A stretch of 11,120 nucleotides of DNA from NCBI GenBank assembly GCA_002010925.1, contig MTLR01000110.1, positions 1-11,120 on the forward strand. Reading direction: 5' to 3'. Below are positions 7,464-11,120 of the stretch, piece after piece. This DNA is from Candidatus Bathyarchaeota archaeon JdFR-04. Its GTDB lineage: Archaea > Thermoproteota > Bathyarchaeia > Bathyarchaeales > UBA233. How positions within the stretch are numbered: position 1 is the first letter of the stretch; each line of letters starts with the position of its first letter. The translations under genes and the position numbers were made by a program. The notes under the pieces are model-generated. The model was given only the letters and a program-made list of their open reading frames with translations. It searched no databases and was not told the DNA's origin.

Positions 7464-8387
7464 ATGAGCGTTAACCTACAGTTGTTGGGGTTAACAGCAA
7501 TTCCTCGGCTTTCGAAAAAGTATAAGATCCAAGTAGACTACTTTCTAGAACGGACGCTTTTCGGGGTTTCTCCAGAGGAATTTCAAAAAACTTTTGAAAA
7601 TGTTAGGAAGATTCTAGCAATGTTCTTTGAAAAATTCAGCATTTCATGGTGGGATGTATACTACAACTCAGATATCGGCATGGAACGGTTGGCTTTGGCT
7701 CAAGAAATGCAACTTGATAAGCGAGACGTTGTTCTTGATGTTGGCTGCGGCAGAGGTTACTTCACAATTGCAGCTGCAAAATTCTCAGGAATGGTTGTTG
7801 GTTTAGACTTGATGAATGGTTTAGGGAGATATGGCTGGTGGAGAAACTTTAAGGAATCCATATGTGAACTAAATTTGTCCCATAAGGTTTTAGGCGTTAA
7901 ATCCGACGCTAGAAAAATTCCGTTTAAAGATTCTTCCTTCACGGTGGCAACAGCAGTTCACTCGATAAGAAACTTCCGGAACGAAGATTGCATTGAAAAG
8001 GCAATTAGGGAAATGAAGCGGATAGTTGTTAAGAACGGAAATGTAATAATAGTTGAGAATATTCCGGTTGCTCGAACGAAAGCCCAAGAAGCACATTTAG
8101 AGCTGTTTCGGTGCAAAGCGAAATACACTAAAGGAGAACTTTATTTTCTCCCAGAAGAACAGCTTGTGAAAATGTTTCAGAAAGTAGGCTTTAGGGAGGT
8201 TGAGGTGAAGGAGCTCGACTACAATTTGAGCGCAGCTCCACCTTTCTTCTGCTTGGATGTCCATCTTCCTTCTATACCAAAAAACGAACGGGAAAAGGCA
8301 ATAAAATCCTATAATAAAGCCCTCGCCATGATTAGAAAATGGGGAGAGGCTTCACCTCCAGCCTTACTAATAAAAGCAACAAAATAG
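7464..8387 (+). CDS. Class I SAM-dependent methyltransferase, substrate unknown
   Basis: A 307-residue protein with a Rossmann-type methyltransferase core. Motif I VVLDVGCGRGYF (89-100) binds SAM. The acidic VGLD (112-115) ends strand 2, SDARKIPFKDSSF (147-159) fits the motif contacting the adenine, and ENIPV follows near 198-202. An N-terminal extension of about 85 residues and a C-terminal tail of about 60 residues are unassigned. The general pattern is UbiE/Methyltransf_11-like, a fold used on small molecules, lipids or proteins, so no substrate can be named. The ATG at 7464 has a GGGTGA site (7449-7454) partly overlapping the thiT stop, which supports translational coupling. Pairing with thiT hints at a cofactor role, but that is speculation. 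It ends in tandem stops TAG TAA, and converges on cofE with 17 bp between. Confidence 0.82.
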   Translation: MSVNLQLLGLTAIPRLSKKYKIQVDYFLERTLFGVSPEEFQKTFENVRKILAMFFEKFSISWWDVYYNSDIGMERLALAQEMQLDKRDVVLDVGCGRGYFTIAAAKFSGMVVGLDLMNGLGRYGWWRNFKESICELNLSHKVLGVKSDARKIPFKDSSFTVATAVHSIRNFRNEDCIEKAIREMKRIVVKNGNVIIVENIPVARTKAQEAHLELFRCKAKYTKGELYFLPEEQLVKMFQKVGFREVEVKELDYNLSAAPPFFCLDVHLPSIPKNEREKAIKSYNKALAMIRKWGEASPPALLIKATK

Positions 8388-8404
8388 TAAACTGTTAAAG
8401 GCTG

Positions 8405-9187
8405 TTATACGAATAGGTCTTTCTCTCGTGGTCTTACAAGTTCCCTAGCGCTTGCCTCTTCAGACCTGGGATAAACGTATCCACGGATTATAACCGCTGG
8501 AATTCCTTCATCGGCTTGCCCCATAACCAGTTCTGCGGCTGAAGCCAACTCATCAGCAATCGCTGTCCGTTTAACTCGTAAAACATAACCAAACAGGTCT
8601 TTTTCACCCCTTCTGTCACGTATGGGCGTAATGCCTGCCACGCCTATGGCTATATTAATCTCCCCTTCTCTCAATGGACGTCCATGGGTGTCCGAAATTA
8701 TAACAGCTACATTTCTGCCTGTGAGTTCCTTTATGCGCATTCGGATTTTCCTAGCAGATAAGTCAGGATCCCGTGGTAGCAATGCCACAATGTTTTCGCC
8801 TGGAACATTGGACTTGTCAATGCCGGAGTTGGCGCATATAAGCCCGTACCTCGTTTCGGTTATTAAGTTTCGGTTTCCCATCCGTACTATGCTTTTGGCT
8901 TCCGTCAGAACAAGCTCAACAAGCTCTGGAGGTTTTCCCGTATGTTGTCCTATGGTCTTAGCGAATTTGGAAGGAGTCACCGTTTTCAGATCTACGATGT
9001 TTCCTTCAGCTCTAGAAACTATGACATGGGTGACAACGATTATGTCGTCGTCCTGTATGGGAGTTCCCTGCTTTTCTGCAGCTTCGCAAATAAGCTTTGC
9101 CAAATCGTCTCCGACTTGTATTATTGGCAAGCCTTTAACGCCTATTATTTCAATCCCTTCCATGAGTTCGACTTCTCCCATCCACAT
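8405..9187 (-). CDS. cofE: Coenzyme F420-0:L-glutamate ligase
   Basis: CofE adds L-glutamate residues to F420-0, using GTP and a divalent metal, to make polyglutamylated F420, a deazaflavin hydride carrier. The 260 residues contain the family landmarks in order: GLPIIQVGDDL (19-29), VVTHVIVSRAEG (51-62), RYGLICANSGIDKSNV (113-128), LLPRDPDLSARKIR (136-149), ISDTHGRPLREGEINIAIG (164-182), DRRGEKDLFGYVL (191-203) and a C-terminal IIRGYVY. Length is near the usual 250. Three starts compete: ATG at 9187, ATG at 9181 (AGGA 7-8 nt upstream) and ATG at 9163 (GGGAG about 11 nt upstream). The last fits the family N-terminus best. The gene overlaps the end of mobA by 43 or 19 bp depending on the start, so the pair is almost certainly one transcript. 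Confidence 0.93.
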   Translation of the reverse strand: MWMGEVELMEGIEIIGVKGLPIIQVGDDLAKLICEAAEKQGTPIQDDDIIVVTHVIVSRAEGNIVDLKTVTPSKFAKTIGQHTGKPPELVELVLTEAKSIVRMGNRNLITETRYGLICANSGIDKSNVPGENIVALLPRDPDLSARKIRMRIKELTGRNVAVIISDTHGRPLREGEINIAIGVAGITPIRDRRGEKDLFGYVLRVKRTAIADELASAAELVMGQADEGIPAVIIRGYVYPRSEEASARELVRPREKDLFV

Positions 9188-9801
9188 TTCCTTTTCAGAA
9201 TCAATTCGGCTCTTTTCAAGTCTATGGGCGTGTTTACGTTAAAAAAGGTTAACAATTGTGGGTCAAGTTGTCGAAGAACAATTGTGGAAACATAACGAAC
9301 TCCACGTAGGTTTTTGATCATAGAACGCATATCCAGCTTATTATCTTCTAACGCTTTTTTAGCTGATTCCTTGGCCGAATTAACCGAGTAAACCGCTTGA
9401 AGAGGTTCAATGTAACCGTTCGTCCACCTTGGAATCACAGCGGCCTTTCCAACACAAAGTTCAAGCAAAAGCGAGATCACTTGTCTAGAAACGAAAGGGC
9501 TGTCACACGGGAGAACTAATGCATATTCACCGGAAACATTTTCTAAACCTGTCAAGGTGCCTACAAGCGGTGATCTAACCTGCAAAAAATCTATAACCAC
9601 CCGAGACTCTGCTGGTAAAACCTTTCTTAATTTTTCTTTCTGAATTTCTGAGCTGGTTACAACTACATACTCATCTACAAAGGATGCTACCTTTTCTGTA
9701 ACGTGGAGAATTAAGGGTTTCCCACCTAGAGAAACCAAACCTTTCTCTTTGCCAAAACGCTTGGAAAATCCGCCAGCTAAGATTATCGCTGAGTTACTCA
9801 A
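9145..9801 (-). CDS. mobA: Molybdenum cofactor guanylyltransferase-like nucleotidyltransferase
   Basis: A 218-residue GT-A-fold nucleotidyltransferase. It begins with the signature LAGGFSKRFGKEKGL (8-22), which binds the GTP phosphates. It continues with SPLVGTLTGL (77-86), ALVLPCDSPFVS (94-105, Asp100 the likely metal ligand), EPLQAVYS (132-139) and FFNVNTPIDL (186-195), all characteristic of MobA. MobA transfers GMP to molybdopterin to make the dinucleotide Mo/W cofactor used by enzymes such as formate dehydrogenases. The TTG start at 9801 is supported by a GAGGT site about 10 nt upstream and a TATA box at a fitting distance. Because it is coupled to cofE, I considered CofC (2-phospholactate guanylyltransferase), but the Gly-rich motif and NVNTP ending fit MobA. 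A related CTP- or GTP-using transferase remains possible. Confidence 0.85.
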   Translation of the reverse strand: MSNSAIILAGGFSKRFGKEKGLVSLGGKPLILHVTEKVASFVDEYVVVTSSEIQKEKLRKVLPAESRVVIDFLQVRSPLVGTLTGLENVSGEYALVLPCDSPFVSRQVISLLLELCVGKAAVIPRWTNGYIEPLQAVYSVNSAKESAKKALEDNKLDMRSMIKNLRGVRYVSTIVLRQLDPQLLTFFNVNTPIDLKRAELILKRKCGWEKSNSWKGLK

Positions 9802-9842
9802 AAGACTTTAGACCTCGTTTTAGCTGAAATAGGTTAATACGT

Positions 9843-9850
9843 GTATAAAC
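9843..9850 (-). promoter_or_regulatory. TATA box of the mobA-cofE unit
   Basis: Read on the minus strand this is GTTTATAC, a close match to archaeal TATA boxes, with an A-rich possible BRE just upstream. A start about 25 nt downstream would lie near 9822, leaving a leader of about 20 nt that contains the GAGGT ribosome binding site of mobA. Confidence 0.6.
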
Positions 9851-9855
9851 TTTTC

Positions 9856-9869
9856 TGATAGTGCTATCA
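9856..9869. promoter_or_regulatory. Operator-like inverted repeat upstream of mobA
   Basis: TGATAG-TG-CTATCA is a perfect inverted repeat with 6-bp arms and a 2-bp centre. It lies 5 bp upstream of the mobA TATA box, next to the BRE position. A dimeric regulator bound here would affect TFB/TBP loading on mobA. The downstream plus-strand gene, with its TATA about 60 bp away, could also respond. The regulator is unknown. Confidence 0.45.
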
Positions 9870-9929
9870 TTTAGTCAAATGTAATGGAGGTTGAGCGGAT
9901 GAGAGCTTGTTAAAGGGTCCTCTTAAAAC

Positions 9930-9939
9930 TTATATTTTA
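9930..9939 (+). promoter_or_regulatory. TATA box of the surface-protein gene
   Basis: TTATATTTTA preceded by AAAAC, a good TATA/BRE combination. The predicted transcript start near 9958-9962 would give a leader of only a few to 15 nt before the GTG at 9966 or ATG at 9975. This fits the absence of a ribosome binding site (nearly leaderless mRNA). Confidence 0.45.
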
Positions 9940-9974
9940 AAAAAGAAAAAAAATATGGATAAAGTGTGTTTAAA

Positions 9975-10238
9975 ATGAATTTAGTTTCCAAAGCTATTTA
10001 TGTTTCACCCCTATATAGATTGAGAGAAAAGCGTTTGGAAATTGTTTCCGCCTTTCTCACCCTTATAATCCTAGCCTCATTCTATGCGGCTTTTGTGGGC
10101 ACGGTAAACATGATTTACGCACTCCACGAGAATGAGATGGTGGAAGAGCTTCGGCTTTCAAGCCTTAAAAACCCTGAAGCATCCTTCCCATATATTTTCG
10201 GCATTGGCGATATCATACACCTACGCTTGGAAGCGTAG
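9975..10238 (+). CDS. N-terminal membrane-anchor part of a surface protein, ended by TAG
   Basis: An 87-residue reading frame (90 if the GTG at 9966 is used). A basic stretch RLREKR is followed by one strong hydrophobic segment (about residues 23-45, starting IVSAFLTLIILASF). That is the layout of an uncleaved signal anchor or signal peptide. The remaining 40 residues are mixed and predicted outside the cell. No family is recognised for this part alone. It ends at a TAG (10236-10238) inside a perfect palindrome. The same frame then continues without a stop to the window edge as Ig-like repeats. Most simply, this is the missing N-terminus of that protein, split by a nonsense codon. An independent small membrane protein is the alternative. 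Confidence 0.6.
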   Translation: MNLVSKAIYVSPLYRLREKRLEIVSAFLTLIILASFYAAFVGTVNMIYALHENEMVEELRLSSLKNPEASFPYIFGIGDIIHLRLEA

Positions 10239-10240
10239 GT
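10219..10240. repeat. Perfect 10-bp-arm palindrome containing the TAG stop
   Basis: ACCTACGCTT (10219-10228) and AAGCGTAGGT (10231-10240) are exact reverse complements separated by GG. The TAG codon (10236-10238) lies in the right arm, and T-rich sequence follows. It could act as a hairpin terminator, as a cruciform-prone site, or as the template for a palindrome-correcting mutation. Confidence 0.7.
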
Positions 10241-11120
10241 TTATTATTTCACTGAGGGGGAAATAATACGCACATCAGTCAACCGTGTGCTTGAACTGAG
10301 CTGCAGGCTTGTGAGGGCGGACAACCAGGAGCCAGTGCCCGGCAGGCCAGTGCACCTATACATGAACCAAACCTATGAGGGGACAGGCTACACCGACGAG
10401 CAGGGATACATGAGTTTCAACGTTACCATTTATGAGCCAGCCACCTATTTCTTCAGGCTCCAGTTCTACTGGCCCGACGCCTGGGACATACTCTACCAAG
10501 ACTCGAACAATGTGACCTTCGCCATAATAGCCCAAGTCCAGCCCGTATTCATCCAGCTAACAGCTGAGCCAACAGAGCTTAAGCCAGGAAAAACCCTAAC
10601 GCTTACGGCCAAAATATTAAATGCCACCTCAAACATGCCCCTCCAAGGCTTCGAAGTCTTCTTCTACTGGTTGGCGGACGATGATTCATCCGGCCTGATA
10701 GGAACGGACATAACTAACGCTGAAGGAGTAGTCACCGTTCAGTGGACCTACCCAAATGACGGAAAAGCCTACGTTTTCTACGCGTATGTTTCCGAAGCCC
10801 AAAAGCTGGCTGCCAACCCGGTTCAGCTAACCGTGGGCAGAAAAACAAGTCTAACACTTAACGTTGAGCAGGGAGAAAACTACGAGTTCACAATCTACGG
10901 AAAACTCGGATCTGAAAATGTGGGCGTGGCGGACAAACAGATAATTATTAAAGTGAACGGCACGGCTGTTGCCGTTGCCGAGACAAGCCATGACGGAAGC
11001 TTTACAGTTACCTTAACGCTTAAGCCAGAAAACAACCAGCCTACAAGCTACCAGGTCGAAGCCATCTACTATGGTGATAACGTATTAAACTTTACGCTTT
11101 ACCAAGCCATGCCAGACGGA
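10239..11120 (+). CDS. Ig-like-repeat cell-surface protein (both ends incomplete: no clear start, runs off window)
   Basis: There are 294 stop-free codons to the last base, in the same frame as the anchor segment before the TAG. The translation has three successive beta-sandwich units. Unit 1 (from RTSVNRVLEL) contains PVPGRPVHLYMN and GTGYTDEQGYMSF. Unit 2 (from QPVFIQLTAEP) contains PGKTLTLTAKI, FEVFFYW and GTDITNAEGVVTVQW. Unit 3 (from RKTSLTLNVEQG) contains QIIIKVNGT and ETSHDGSFTVTL. The recurring TD.(E/A)G....F/V turn is typical of Big-type (bacterial/archaeal Ig-like) domains. Several N-glycosylation sequons (NQT, NVT, NAT, NGT, NFT) suit an extracellular protein. The first usable in-frame start is a GTG at 10287, with no well-spaced ribosome binding site and no signal peptide. 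It therefore looks like the downstream part of a gene starting at 9975. Function beyond surface or adhesive structure is unknown. Confidence 0.7.
10242..10268. repeat. Second inverted repeat, 9-bp arms with 9-nt loop
   Basis: TATTATTTC (10242-10250) pairs perfectly with GAAATAATA (10260-10268) around the loop ACTGAGGGG. It begins 3 nt after the TAG and 1 nt after the first palindrome. It lies in a frame that could be read through as YYFTEGEII. Confidence 0.65.

Noticed and set aside
8622..9242. 206-codon plus-strand open frame opposite cofE
   Set aside because: It lies antisense to a well-recognised gene and shows no family motifs; it is a by-product of cofE codon usage.
9884..9913. GGAGGT followed by ATG and a 4-codon (or 9-codon) frame ending in TAA
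   Set aside because: The ribosome-binding-like motif is good, but the peptide is tiny, it has no clear promoter of its own, and nothing shows it is translated.
10236..10238. Firm assignment of pyrrolysine at the TAG
   Set aside because: No pyl genes are in the window, UAG ends other genes here, and the protein is not a methylamine methyltransferase. Kept only as one hypothesis.
1..11120. tRNA, rRNA, CRISPR arrays, transposases
   Set aside because: Reading the intergenic stretches on both strands gave no cloverleaf, regular spacer-repeat pattern or transposase motif. A covariance-model scan was not possible.

Overview
The window looks like chromosomal DNA of an uncultured archaeon, probably from the Bathyarchaeia or a neighbouring TACK lineage. 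Supporting evidence: an archaeal/eukaryal class I release factor (aRF1) with NIKS and GGQ motifs, an archaeal-type valyl-tRNA synthetase, coenzyme F420 biosynthesis (CofE), archaeal TATA boxes, TTG/GTG starts with GAGGT-like ribosome binding sites, and surface proteins with dockerin-like and Ig-like modules. The exact lineage is inference; no rRNA or tRNA is present to fix it.

Layout. Positions 1-2640 (+) hold the 3' part of a secreted family 5 (oligopeptide-type) ABC substrate-binding protein, ending in dockerin-like calcium-loop modules and a surface-protein module. A structured intergenic stretch (2641-2867) follows. aRF1 (+, to 4175) and valS (-, from 4178) converge with only 2 bp between stop codons. 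valS is divergent from a two-gene unit, a ThiT-type thiamine transporter subunit and a SAM-dependent methyltransferase (6928-8387). That unit converges on an overlapping mobA-cofE pair on the minus strand (9801 to 8405). mobA is preceded by a TATA box and a perfect 14-bp inverted repeat that looks like an operator. From 9975 to the window edge runs a plus-strand reading frame for a membrane-anchored, Ig-like-repeat surface protein, interrupted once by an in-frame TAG at 10236.

The housekeeping genes do not form one pathway: translation termination, tRNA-Val charging, thiamine uptake, and molybdopterin dinucleotide and F420 cofactor maturation. Both ends of the window are cell-surface genes with C-rich codon usage.

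The most unusual spot is 10219-10268. Two perfect inverted repeats stand back to back. The first contains the TAG that splits the surface-protein frame and the second starts 3 nt after it. Upstream and downstream coding sequence share a frame, and the downstream part has no convincing start. This could be a nonsense mutation (perhaps made by palindrome correction), a programmed readthrough site, a true gene end with a terminator, or an assembly error. The second notable feature is the abrupt codon-usage change inside the substrate-binding protein near 1560, at the junction between the transporter fold and the surface modules.
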